From Enoplosus armatus (taxonomy: Eukaryota; Chordata; Actinopteri; Centrarchiformes; Enoplosidae), in NCBI RefSeq assembly GCF_043641665.1, contig NC_092196.1, forward strand, positions 13,878,692 through 13,942,691: a stretch of 64,000 nucleotides of DNA. The letters run 5' to 3'. The translations under genes and the position numbers were made by a program. Positions 12,499-24,461 of this stretch are shown in pieces. The number at the start of each line of letters is the position of its first letter. Position 1 is the stretch's first letter. The notes beneath the pieces are model-generated. The model made no database searches. It was given only the letters and a program-made list of their open reading frames with translations, and was not told where the DNA came from.

Positions 12499-12519
12499 GG
12501 GGGGGGGGGGGGGGGGGGG
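12499..12519 (+). repeat. G21 homopolymer
   Basis: Twenty-one consecutive G on the + strand (C on the LINE sense strand) in the element's 3' UTR. Length is uncertain in any assembly. Confidence 0.9.
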
Positions 12520-12521
12520 TG

Positions 12522-12905
12522 TCAATGTAAGTTCGTCAGGTTGACTGCAGAGGGGAAGAAACTGTTGTTGTGGCAGGAGGTTTTGGTCCTGATGGACCGC
12601 AGCCTCCTGCCAGAGGGGAGGGGGTCGAACAGATGGTGTCCGGGGTGGGAGGGGTCGGCAGCGATCTTCCTGGCTCTCCTCAGGGTCCTGGAGGAGTACA
12701 GGTCCTGAAGAGATGGGAGGTTGCAGCCGATCACCCTCTCTGCAGAGCGGATGATACGCTGCAGTCTGCGTCTGTCCTTGGTGGAGGCAGCAGCGTACCA
12801 GACGGTGATGGAGGAGGTGAGGATGGACTCTATGATGGCAGTGTAGAAGTGAACCAGCATTGTTTGTGGCAGGTTAAACTTCCTCAGCTGCCTCAGGAAG
12901 TACAT
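12522..12905 (-). pseudogene. LINE ORF, C-terminal fragment after the frameshift
   Basis: Continues the reverse transcriptase protein in another frame: RMYFLRQLRKFNLPQ, then TAIIESILTSSITVWYAAAS and RLQRIIRSAERVIG, the conserved segment after the polymerase core in fish L2/CR1-type elements. It runs up to the 3' UTR. Confidence 0.85.
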
Positions 12906-12940
12906 CCTCTGTTGGGCTTTCTTGATGAGGGAGCTGATGT

Positions 12941-14575
12941 TCAGCTGATGATGGAGCCCAGGAAACGGAAGGACTCCACAGTGTCCACTGGAGAGTCACA
13001 CAGGGTGATGGGGGCAGGTGGGGCTGCGCTCTTCCTGAAGTCTACAACCATCTCCACTGTCTTTGAAGCGTTAAGCTCCAGGTTGTTGTGGTTGCACCAG
13101 GTCACCAGATGGTCAATCTCCCACCTGTGGGCAGACTCATCCTCTCCAGAGATGAGTCCGATGAGGGTGGTGTCGTCCGCGAACTTCAGGAGCTTGACGG
13201 ACTGGTGACTGGAGGTGCAGCTGTTGGTGTACAGGGAGAAGAGTAGAGGAGAAAGAACGCAGCCTTGAGGGGAGCCGGTGCTGATCGTCCGCGAGTCTGA
13301 GACGTGTTTCCCCAGCTTCACGTGCTGCTTCCTGTCAGACAGGAAATCTGTGATCCACCTGCAGGTGGGGTCAGGCACGTTCAGCTGGGAGAGCTTGTCC
13401 TGAAGAAGAGCCGGAACGATCGTGTTGAAGGCAGAGCTGAAGTCCACAAACAGGATCCTGGCATAGGATCCTGCGGAGTCCAGGTGCTGGAGGATGAAGT
13501 GTAGAGCCAAGTTGACGGCGTCGTCTACAGACCTGTTAGCTCTGTAGGCGAACTGCAGGGGGTCCAGCAGAGGGTCTGTGATGGATTTGAGGTGGGACAG
13601 GACCAGGCGTTCAAATGATTTCATGACCACAGAGGTCAGGGCGACGGATCTGTAGTCATTTAATCCTGTGGGCCCTGTTTTTTTGGGGACGGGGATGATG
13701 GTGGAGGCCTTGAAGCAGGCTGGCACGTGGCATGTCTCCAGTGACGTGTTGAAGATGTCCGTGAACACCGGAGACAGCTGATCGGCGCAGCGCTTCAGGC
13801 AGGATGGGGAGATGGAGTCTGGTCCAGCAGCTTTTCGCGGGTTTTGTCTCTTGAAGAGTCTGTTCACATCTCTTTCAAGGACAGACAGAGGTGTCGATGC
13901 TGGAGGAGTGGGGGGTGCTGTGGGGGGCAGCTGTGGTGGTAAGAGGTGTGAGAGTTCAGCCCCAGGTGTGATGAGGGGGTTGGGGCTGTTGGGCTGGAGC
14001 TGGTGGGTGATGGTGTGGGGGATGGTGTCAGGACTGTCCCATTGTCTTTCAAAGCGACAGTAGAAGTCGTTGAGGCTGTTGGCGAGGCGTCGGTCGTTAG
14101 CAGAGTTGGGGGCTCTTGGCTTGTAGTTGGTGATCTGCCTGAGCCCCCTCCACACAGAAGCAGAGTCGTTGGAGGAGAACTGGTCTTGTAGGCTCTCTGA
14201 GTACAGTCGTTTAGCTTCCCTCACCGCCTTGCTAAACTTGTACTTGGCTTCCTTAAACTCTGCTCTGTTGCCACTCTTAAACACCTCTTCCTTTTCCAAC
14301 CTCAGCTGTCGCAGTCTTGCTGTGAACCAGGGTTTGTCGTTGTTGTAACTCACCCTGGTCCGAGTTGGTACACAGCAGTCCTCACAGAAGCTGATATATG
14401 AAGTCACAGCCTCTGTGTACTCATCCAGACTGTTGGTAGCAGTCCTGAAAACATCCCAGTCAGTACAGTCCAAACACGCCTTCAGGTCCTCTGCAGCTTC
14501 ACTGGTCCACTTCTTCGAAGTTCTCACAACAGGCTTAGAAAGTTTTAATTTCTGCCTCATGCGTACAAGACACAC
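12941..14575 (-). pseudogene. LINE reverse transcriptase ORF fragment
   Basis: Long open frame (544 codons). In order it has a coiled linker region rich in K/E, the finger motif NDYRSVALTSVVMKSFERL, motif A (LFVDFSSAFNTI), motif B (STGSPQGCVLSPLLF), the catalytic motif C (LLKFADDTTLIG) and motif E (FRFLGSIIS), where a stop arises from a frameshift. The catalytic aspartates remain, so loss of function comes from truncation and the frameshift rather than from active-site decay. Confidence 0.92.
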
Positions 14576-17500
14576 ACATACTTAATCTCAGTGCCATCTC
14601 GGTTGTCTCTGGCTACTCATAAGCAGAGTTAGTAAAGCAAGCCATTAAGCCATTTGTAAATCAGTCAACATACAGCCATAATTTCTTTTTTAGAAACAGG
14701 ATACCAGACTCTGTGAGGAGGCCTGGGCTGAAAGCGAACGTAAACACTGAAATGATAAGTGATTTAACCTCCTTGTGTTTGGAAGCTTCCACTCCAGTGC
14801 TCTCCTAGTTGCTTTCTTTACAACTCTCTCTCTCCCCTTCATACCCTTCCTCGCTTTGCCCCTTCCCTGCTCCCGGTTCTTTTTGAGTGCAGTGGAGCAT
14901 GATGGGCTGTTTCAGGGGGTCATGCTACCATGGAGATGCTTTAGCCAGATACAGGTTGGGGCGTCTGAGGCTTTTTCTTTCATTTATTTTTTTTCCCTCT
15001 CTCTCCGATCCACTTCCAGGCTGAGGGAGGAGAATAAAAAGCAGATCAGACGGAGAGGGCAAATGAGAGAGAGAAAGAGAGAAAGAGAAAGAGGGAGAAC
15101 TTCAGTAATGGGTTTGTGCATAACGCTGAGGTAAGGGGGACAGACGAGCAGGGAAAGTGGTCCAGTAATGAAGGGAAGGAGTAATGGAGCAGTTGGCAGA
15201 ACTGGGGCGGTAGATATGAGAGAGTGAGGGTGATGGGCGTGGGGTGTTGGGGTGGGAAGGAATGCGATTGTGGTTTTCAGGCCTGTTTTGTTTCATAATA
15301 CTGTAACTAAGGAGACACATTTCATTCCTGAGCAACATATATGCCTGTGCTTGTGTGACAGGTTCTTGTCTATCTGTGTCTGCCTCACTCCTTGTTATTG
15401 TCTCATGTTTAGGTGTGTGTGACTGAGCTGAGCGAGAGGATGGCTGCTCTACTGAACTGAGCTTACACACCCTGTCAAACATGACATCTCGTTTACACTG
15501 GGACCGGCGTCCTCCTCGCTAACCCCTTGGCCCTAATGGAAATGAATGCGGGGGTCGACAAGCAGAAGCACATTCTGTATGTTCAGATTACTGAGGTCCA
15601 GGCAGAAAGGCCTCACTATTTACACTGCTGTGACTGTACACATAGTAGGAACAGTAGCCGGGCACTGTGGTCATTTAGAATGGGGGCTATTTGAACTCTT
15701 ATCTCAACAGGTGAAAGCCATTACTGCCTGCACGCTTCACTGTGAAAGAAAACCCACTTTCTCCCTCTTTCTCATACTTTGGGGAATTCCTTGATAAGAT
15801 TATGATTTTTGTGAAATTGGACAGGTGCAAAAATAGCAGGGCGGATGCTAGAGAGCACTGATCCAAATCAACACAACGATAAGGGTGCTGCGGAAGGCAC
15901 GTAGCTCACCTGCATATCCCTCCATGTCTGAGGAAAGGACACTTGTATCATACATGTTGTTTTTTTTTTGTCTGACATTGATAACATCTTCAAGGCATGT
16001 GCAGCTTAGCCAAACTCTGCCCCTGTTTGAAGTGATGAAATAGGCCTTATGATGAAGATGTAAAACATACCTCTTCTCATGCAGAGGCCTCACAAGCCTA
16101 TCAACCTATCTTTGTTTACTACCAAGTGAAAGCTGCTTAATGAATTGATTCAACTGTAAAGAAAGAAAGAAATTTCCTTGCAAATGAATTTTTGTTAAGT
16201 AAGAGCTTTTCGCTGTGGGTCTCCAAGGCATTACAGACGTAGTCTCTGGAACTCTGCTGGCCTCTTATCCAGCTGTAGTCCAATTCTTAATAGAATTAAA
16301 AAGGATTAATGGGCTCTTTAGTATGCTCAAGTTCAGGCTTGCTCCCCCAGCCTCACTGCTGTGCATATTTCTAAATCTCCCATAGTAATGAAAGTCAGTG
16401 AATGCACTAGCTGCAGCCATTAGAACTGCAAGTGGGCACATTGTGTCCTGATATGAGTCTGTGAAAGGCATTAGTTTGCATGTTCCTAGTTAGATAAATC
16501 TTCTCGCTTCGCCTTTCTTCTCTCTCTGCTCTTTGCGGATTAGGATTAACCAAGCCGTGTTGGCTCATTGAATAAGCAAAGAGATCAACCCCAAAAAAAC
16601 TGACTGACGCGAACTACGGGATGACAGCAGGGCCACATTCGTTGCCAAATGTGGAAACCTTGTTGTCTGTTTGTGTAGGTGTACACACTACACAACAAGT
16701 AAATGCACACCTAATTCATCAGTCCAGCACATATGTACACATCAGATTGTACACATACTATCTGATGAGGACAGTGTCATTGTGCTATCTGATGAGGATT
16801 GCATCGCTTACATACCGTGCTAGTCAGCTGAGACTGCACAGCATTTTTGAAGTATATTTTTGAAGCTTATATGAATCGCTAATGATTTGTAGAGAGACAG
16901 TCAGTCACTGTGTGAGCATGTGTGAGAGTGTGATGAAATACCTCCCTATGTATTTCTGTTACAAGATTTACAGTAGCATCAATTAATAGAAACAAGATGC
17001 ACACAATTTTCTAAGAACTATTTCCTGTCAGCCTTTTAAAAGAACATTCAAACATTTATGACTGCTCAGGGCTGCACATTTCCTTAGGTAACAAATTGTT
17101 TAAATTATATTTTTAGGTTTGTTGAAAAGAAACCATGCCTCAACATACCCATAAGCCACTATTTACCATATAATAGGTCATATTGTTGTCTTTGTAAGGG
17201 TGAGGAGGTGTTACGAAAGTACAATGCAATGGAAAAGGTTACCTGATAAGACTTGGCGCCACAATGTGTGGTGTGTTTATTTTAGTGTCAAGGTGTTTTA
17301 GGGTAGGGTGACCTTAGTTACCTGCAGCTTCTCCTTAGAGGTGTTTTCAGCCAATTATCCAGCTCTTCCTTTCTCCCTGTCACCTGTGAAAAGAAGTAAA
17401 CACATTTAAATAGTCTTTCCACACACGAGGATAAAACCGACAGGTTAAGATTTGACTGAGCACAGCAAGCAAATTAGACTTTGACATAACATTCTTCAAC

Positions 17501-20500
17501 AAAACAAGCTTATCTACCAGCACCCAGACAAGACACGTTGTCGATAGAGATACCAAACCACTTTGTTTATATTGTGCGGTCTGAAGAATGAGAGATGTTT
17601 AGTGTGTGTGTGTTCATGTCGGTTCCATAACTTGCAGGCTGCTGAGGGCAGACTGGAATGCAAAAACAAGATCATGGGAATAAAAACAATAGTCAGGATC
17701 CATGAGGTGTCGGTGACGACTGCAATGGAAAGGTGGGAGGATGATCCTGGGTTCCAAGGTCAACAAGCTAAGCCTCCTGCAACACACATCCACATGCAGA
17801 GGTAATGTAATAGTGACATGACACTCAGCCCATGTTAATACAAGCCGGGGAATCATACAAACAGCCCATTCATCACTTAAGGAAACTACAGTATATTACT
17901 CAAGTGAACCTCATAAAGTCAGATGTATACAACTGACCTCAGTGCTCAGTCTTTATCTTGAAGGAGATGATCTCACAAGCAATATGTCTTGAGAAAACAT
18001 CTCTTCTGTGTATAAAACACTTAGTGTATGCCTCATTTGTGTATTAGCATCTGTGTGTATGTTTAATCTGTGCCTACTGGACTGCATGTTTACATGTTAA
18101 AATGTGTATGAGCATGCGCATACCTGTATACACATCTGTGTGTGTGTTTCAGAGGTTGTTTAGGTCATAAATAAAAAAACATTATATTCTCACTTAGTGT
18201 ATACACCACTGTACACTCCCCCACACACAATCATACTCTCCTACATATATCATCTCACCCTCTATTGTAACACTGGTCTGTATGAGAAATATTGATGTTG
18301 TTCAGAGTATTATTGTGTGCGTGAGTGGGATCGCATATGTTAAAGAAGAATAGTAAAGAAAGAGAAAGAATGATAGTGTTTGTGAGGAAGAGAATAGGGG
18401 TGTGTGGACAGTATGGTAACGTATAAAGTCTCACAGAAGAGTAAGAAGAAATAACACAATCTTACAATAACAATACGTACTGAAAAACAATACAACGCAC
18501 ATCTCAGGGGTTTTGTTACTAGAGTCTCACTTGGTCTGGTATGAGTGATAGAACTTTAGATAGATATTGCTGAATAATAACCAGTTTGTTTCCTGACTTT
18601 ATGACTCTTCTCTACATGTGATACTTTTTCACTGCATTGTATCATGTCACAGATAAACATTTCAATGGTTTCATCACAAACATAAAACAGATAGTACAGG
18701 GAAATTCAATGTGCCATTATTCTGTAACTGCCACTTGTGGTAAAAGTAGCCACTGTTCAGAAAAAGTCACATAGTGTCAGTTTTGGGACAACTTTAAAAT
18801 TCAGCTTGTTTTACTAAAATTATCCACCATTTTTCTCTTTTCGATTATTTACCCTGTCTCCTTCTTGGTGTATATGGCTGTTGGCCTTGAGCATGTAAGA
18901 GCTTATAGTGCAGCACTGTGTGTGGGACAGTAAAGTGGTGTATGTGCCAGACCGTGATGCAGAGTGTGTGCGTGATAGTGAGGATATTGCTATCAGTGCA
19001 GTGGTGCTCCTAATTACAGCCCTCCCCAGGAAGCAGCTGGAATAACATGGAGAATTAAAAAACCTGGGGTGCTGAGGTCACACTTACAACACTGCAGTAC
19101 ATTAGAGAGCCAATGAAACGTGCTTGTTGGAGCCCAGGAAACTGTTAAATACAGTGCAGGCCTCTCTCTTTCTGCTGCTGTGTGTGTCTATATACTTTCA
19201 TCTTCGCTTGTCTGCATGTAAGTGTGATGATAGCGTAGTGCCAACAGTTTAATGAGCATGCACACAGCAGACACCCGACAAAATTCCTGTAATTCCTAGT
19301 TATGAATGAGGTGAACTAGTGAGTAATTTGTGTGTGTAATGCTGATCCACTAACATCACTTGCCAAGGAGAGCTTGTGTAATTGGTAGATAGAGGGCAGT
19401 AAGTACAGTAAAGTAACTAGCAGATATTAAGTTTAATAACAGTAATAACTCATTATCTAATTGGTTGCCCATGCTCGTTTTTCCTTTTCTTCTTTTATTA
19501 TTTTTCTCTTAGCATCTTAAAATAAATTGGGTATTGGGCAACAGGTGGACTACAACAGCTTTTACTATGCATTGTTTACAGTCATTTGGTGTAATTGTTG
19601 AACAATGTCAGTTCGACAGTCACGGCTTCTGGCTACCATTGTTATTAGTGTTATCCTTGGGGGGTGAGTTATGGCTGCCTTGGTCCTGTAATTATGTTTC
19701 TCCTTCCCACTGGTCGTGGTGACAGATGACGAAGGCCGTGGAAAACAGTGAAGGAAGCCTCCTGCTGGAACGTTAGGAATGATGGCAGTGACAGGGGTGA
19801 CAGGGAGACAATCCCAGACCTGGAACCACAAAGGTATCTACCTGTCTAGACACTGAACAGCTGTCTTTGGCTGGAACTCGCACACTGCAAAAAAGGGGAC
19901 ACAAGTCAGAAACCTAAAAATTTAAAAAAGAATGCATTTAAACAACTTAACTTCTTTGCAGTGAAAAATCAGCTTTATTAATGAACGTTATTGAATTGAA
20001 CACCATTATCTTGGTACTACTTATCGGTAGAGTGGTCAGACTTACATCATGTTTGATATTTTGACTTGTCACAGCAGGAAAATCACAGATGGAACAAATA
20101 ACAGTCTCCACTCAGTTGTGTCCCTGTAAGGTGCCAGGGTCCTTGAAGTGGAACACCTAAATGGAACACAGCCATTGTAATGCTCTTCATGCTATTACAT
20201 GCCGAAATGTCAGAAAATGATCTATTGGCACATTGTTCCATTGTTGCTGTTTTAATTAAGTTTTTTAAGTGTGTAAAAATGTACACTTCTTGCAGTGTGC
20301 TGCTCTCCTGCTCTGTCCTCCATTCCCCTCTCTCCAATTTTTCAGGTGAGTGCCTGATCGCCTCACTGATCCGCAGCACAGCCAAACACAAGGCTTTGTT
20401 TATTTAACAATAGGGCTCAGCCAAATGTGAACAGCTATATAAGGGCTGCCTTAACAAAACATGACAGTGATAGACATACTGACTTAACTGACATTTTACA

Positions 20501-20776
20501 GCGCTGCAGCAGTTCCCCTTTTACAAATCCCTGTCCCCTAAAACTCCAGTCATGTCACTCATGGCTTTAGGTGAGACAGCCTCGGATTCTGCTGGGAGAG
20601 ACAGAAAGCAGTATGCACAGAGGAGTAGCTCATAAACAAAATTAACCAAAAGGGTAATTTCATGTGAACGTCTTGCATACTTTCTCATGAGTCCACTTAG
20701 TGTGCAGTGCATGCCAGTGCTTGCACATGTACTTGTTTGTGTGTCAAAACAAATGGTGGTGTGTGCGAGTTGAGTT

Positions 20777-20780
<4 letters not shown>

Positions 20781-20844
<64 letters not shown>
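20781..20844. repeat. (TG)n microsatellite, about 64 bp
   Basis: Alternating TG with one TATG interruption. Such tracts can adopt Z-DNA and are length-polymorphic. Confidence 0.95.
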
Positions 20845-20845
<1 letters not shown>

Positions 20846-23519
20846 ATGCTGTATGTATATTTATGTGTGAGGCTACAGGAATAACAGAGGGCACGGTATA
20901 AAAATCCTGATTGTTTCTGAGGGATTATCCTTCACAATGTAGGGCTTTATCAGAGGGCCTGGACTGCTGTAACAAGACACGCTCGCCCTGGGTTCACCCA
21001 GCCAAATACTGAGACTTACGCCAGCAACGAATCACAGGGGGGAAAGAAATGGAGAGGGTAAAGAAAAGACACACAGAGGGGAAAACGATGGCGAAGGACA
21101 GGAAAGAGCAGAGAGAGGGAGGAAGAGGTGACGGTAAGAAAAGTGGAGTGAGAGGGAATGTGGGAGAGTGAAATGCACAGAGAAAGGCAGAAGTTGAAGT
21201 TGAAGTTTAACTGGAGGCCATGCTTCAAACAGAGAGGTTTGTTTTCTGACAGAGATCCCTCTCAGGAGATTGAGCTGGAAAACAGATTAATAGAGGCTGT
21301 CCAAGTTGTTCTCTGATATTGCACAACATGTGCCTCAGCACCATATGAATAAGAGCTGCTGTGCATTATACTGTTAAGTGCTTTGACGTGGCTCTTTGTA
21401 TGTTATAGCCAATTGTATGTGATACAGCCTCACTGAGCCTTTATATTCAAACACTGATGGGCCCTCAGGCAGGGGCTGGTCAGATCTTTCATGTCTGGCT
21501 CTGTGGAGGAGAGGTGTTTTTGATTGGATTGTTTTATTTGCTTCCTTTTATAAGACTTTCTCAGCTGAATCAGGTTGCTGTGCACAGGCTAACCAAGCTC
21601 TGTAAAGGGGAGCTGTGGTTTTGGAAATGAGGGGGTGAGTTGGCCGCTATGGAAGGGGCTTTAATATGTGTGTAGGAGTAGATGGAGAGGGGGGTGTACA
21701 TGGTATTGTGTGAGGCCCTGTGACTTCATATATTCATATATTCCCATGGCACCTCCACCCCTAGCACTCCTGAAGTATATTCTTTCAGACTTGCTAATTT
21801 ACTTTTATTAGCTATTCAATTTTTTGGCATGTAAGTGCCATAATGTAACCACATAGCATGATTGAATGTTTATGTACTGCAGACCACACGGACACATCGC
21901 TATCCAGTGGGTAAGCTGGTTGAATGCCCAGGTGAATGTGATTACTGTGTGCATATTTCTCTGTATGTCAGTGTGTGTTGCTGTTGGAGGGTTTCCTGTG
22001 CTGGCAGCGTGTAGGTGTCCCTTTGTGATATTCAACCTGTGCAAGTGGGGGTTTCAGGCTTCATACTGAGCCGACTGGACTGACCAAAGCGTCTGTAACA
22101 GTCCCAGCACGATTTTCATTCTCTAAACTCACCTCTCCTTTGGTCTTGCACTGAGAATGAGGATTATGCTTAATACCATTTTTCTTGAAAGCACCCCTTG
22201 TGACTCAATGCTTTTCCTAGCCTCGGGTCAATCACTTCTAAGGTTGGGGTTGAGGGGAAAATGCCACGTAAAGGCCTGTGATGTTGCTCTGTACTTGAAA
22301 AACTGGAAAATGTGTTATCTACAGAGAAAGTCAGGGTGTGAACATGATACTGTTTTCTTAAAAGGAGTCACTCCTGGCCTGTGTATACTGTTTTGGTTGT
22401 GGCCGACTTTCTACCGGGTGTATTTTGAAACCGTTGTGGAGCTACGCGAACTCAAGCCAAGCAGGGTACTGAGCAGCCAGCACTATTGTTTCAGAGCTAC
22501 TCAGGATTCTCAGGGTGTTGCTTTGCCTCAGCTTTGACTCAACAACTCACACGCCCTGAATGGTGCACCCAGTTTTTGTGTTAAACTTGGGTTCAAAATA
22601 GTGAACTGTACAGCTGTTATGGGGGTTAATTTACCCCTATCCTTCTTTCCTTCCTTCCAGAGCCAAAACTCTGTACCTTTCAAACTCTAAGAGTACTACC
22701 CTCATCCACATGGACAGAGAATGAGGGATTGAGGGGGTGGCAGTGAGACGGGAAGAGAGTTGTTTATCTCTCATCGTCACTCTCATGAACGGAACAAGAA
22801 GGGAAGAGTGGAGGCAGATGGGGAGGGGACTCAAAAGCAGCAGAATTGTAATTATTTACCCTAAAAGTCCCGTTTAGACTGTTTGGAATTCACTCCGTCT
22901 TTCAGACTTCAGAACTAGATGCATAGTGTTTGTTGGAGTGTGGGCCGCGGACATGCGTGTTCATAGTTTTGTGTGTGTGTTTTCAGCCTGTCCTGCGTCA
23001 TCTTTGCTCTCCTCTGTTTACATAGGGGCTGTGTGGATATGCAGAGGGATGGTAAGATATCCAAGCCTCCCACTGTCACTTGATGTCTATGGAAAATGGA
23101 TCACTTGCTCCCTCATTCATGCCTGTTGTGATGCTGTCACCTTTATTCAGTAAGGGTCTCGCCAAGGAGGGATGAAGCAATCAAGAATGATGCAATGTTG
23201 AACTGGTTAGTCACACCAAATTGGCTAATATGTAAATCTGCTTGGTCTCAATGTCATTTCATCTATTTCTAAGCCAATATGATAGTTATGTTTAAGGTGG
23301 AAACCTTTCGCTCGACTACGCTGGTGGACTATTGCAAAGGGCAAAGGAGAAGCAGAGAGGGACAGAGAGATGGAGTTGGGGAAGTAGATGGAGTTGAAGA
23401 GATAGAGAGGGGCCCATATTGAGTGACACAGACTATGGTCTGTGTTTTCTCGGTGGACCAGAGAAGATGCAGTGTAAATGAAGCGTGCTGCACCATGGCG
23501 GCTTCTGCTTTATCCTCGC

Positions 23520-23521
<2 letters not shown>

Positions 23522-23559
<38 letters not shown>
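23522..23559. repeat. (TG)19 microsatellite
   Basis: Uninterrupted TG dinucleotides read directly. Confidence 0.95.
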
Positions 23560-23561
<2 letters not shown>

Positions 23562-24312
23562 AAAGAGAAATGACAGAGGCCTCTTTGAGTACTCGGTGCC
23601 CTCTGTTCTCCCTCTGTTCTCTCATGGTTGGTAATATATCGGGAGGATTGCCATCCTCTGTCCACGACCCATCTCCAAAGATAACAGGCGTATATACACA
23701 ACACAAATGTGAACATGGATAAATACAAATGCATCCACCTGAGCAGTAAAAAAATCCTGCCGCAGAACAGAATCCATAAAGGACCACAGGATGGGCTTAT
23801 CTAATAACACATCTGATGTGTGTATTTTTCAGAGATCATGTTGAAACCACAGCACTTAGATAGATAGATATTAAGATCTGAGACTAAGTCTCTTCACAGT
23901 CAGTCAGGGCGGTCAGTTCAATGTGTGTTTCTGACCTGTAGGACGAGGGCCTCCCCCGGTGTTCAATGTGTGAACTACAAATCCAAAAGTAGTTCAACCA
24001 ATATTTTAACCAACATGGTTAAATACTTACGTAATTAATTCATAACTCAGGATAATTTGGCACGAAACCCTGGCACTGTGGCATATAGCTTGCATGAAGT
24101 CTCATCTTATTTTAAAAGCAAGACATAAAAGAAAGTGTAAAATAACAGCACATGGTTTCCCACACTGTATACGTTGATTATCATTCTAATCATTATTATA
24201 TTATATATTATCATTATTATATCATATCATTATTATAGCCCAGACGACGACAAGTATCCTTGCACTACCAGATAAATCTGGTCCAATCAGGATCCAACTT
24301 TCTTTTATGCCT

Positions 24313-24347
24313 CACTTCCTGCTTCAGCTACATTGTGCTACTTCCTC
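24313..24347 (+). promoter_or_regulatory. Paired ETS/PU.1-like sites upstream of the unassigned receptor gene
   Basis: CACTTCCTGC (24313-24322) is the reverse complement of an ETS consensus, and ACTTCCTC (24340-24347) is the exact reverse complement of the PU.1 core GAGGAAGT. They lie 51-85 bp before the first ATG and no TATA box is evident. That arrangement is common in myeloid and lymphoid promoters. The transcription start is unknown. Confidence 0.4.
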
Positions 24348-24397
24348 ATTGTTCAGTTGACATTGTTGAGCGTCTTTACCTCTTTTCCTTCGACAAA

Positions 24398-24461
24398 ATG
24401 ACCTTTCAAATGTATCCACTTTTTACCATGACGATACTACTCTGTGTGGGAAAAGCACTAG
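24398..24461 (+). CDS. Unassigned receptor exon 1 (signal peptide)
   Basis: Encodes the hydrophobic leader MTFQMYPLFTMTILLCVGKA plus L (residues 1-21). Donor gtaaga, phase 1, which is typical of leader exons. Confidence 0.75.

Larger units (their letters stand above)
12229..14580 (-). mobile_element. L2/CR1-like non-LTR retrotransposon (LINE), 5'-truncated, inactive
   Basis: On the minus strand this reads as the 3' half of a LINE: linker, reverse transcriptase, C-terminal domain, 3' UTR, then a short tandem tail (atcaga units at 12229-12246), which is how fish L2-like elements end. The endonuclease region expected upstream of the reverse transcriptase is missing, as in normal 5' truncation. 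A frameshift near 12942 splits the ORF, and the 3' UTR holds a 21-base G run. The copy sits between two genes and is probably dead. Clade assignment is from memory of fish elements; the 5' boundary is approximate. Confidence 0.88.
14581..24397. other. Intergenic region
   Basis: Nearly 10 kb without a supportable gene on either strand. It includes GA-rich sequence at 15025-15090, a 64-bp TG tract at 20781-20844, a TG tract at 23522-23559, a very AT-rich block at 24165-24240, and one exon-like open block at 17638-17801 that has no partner exons. The last few hundred bases are the probable promoter of the next gene. Confidence 0.65.

Noticed and set aside
12570..13208. 212-codon open frame on the + strand
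   Set aside because: Antisense shadow of the LINE reverse transcriptase.
22027..22045. Sequence resembling the miR-181 core (ttcaacctgt), tempting because miR-181c/d lie near ADGRL1 in mammals
   Set aside because: The match is partial and I could not find a complementary arm nearby.
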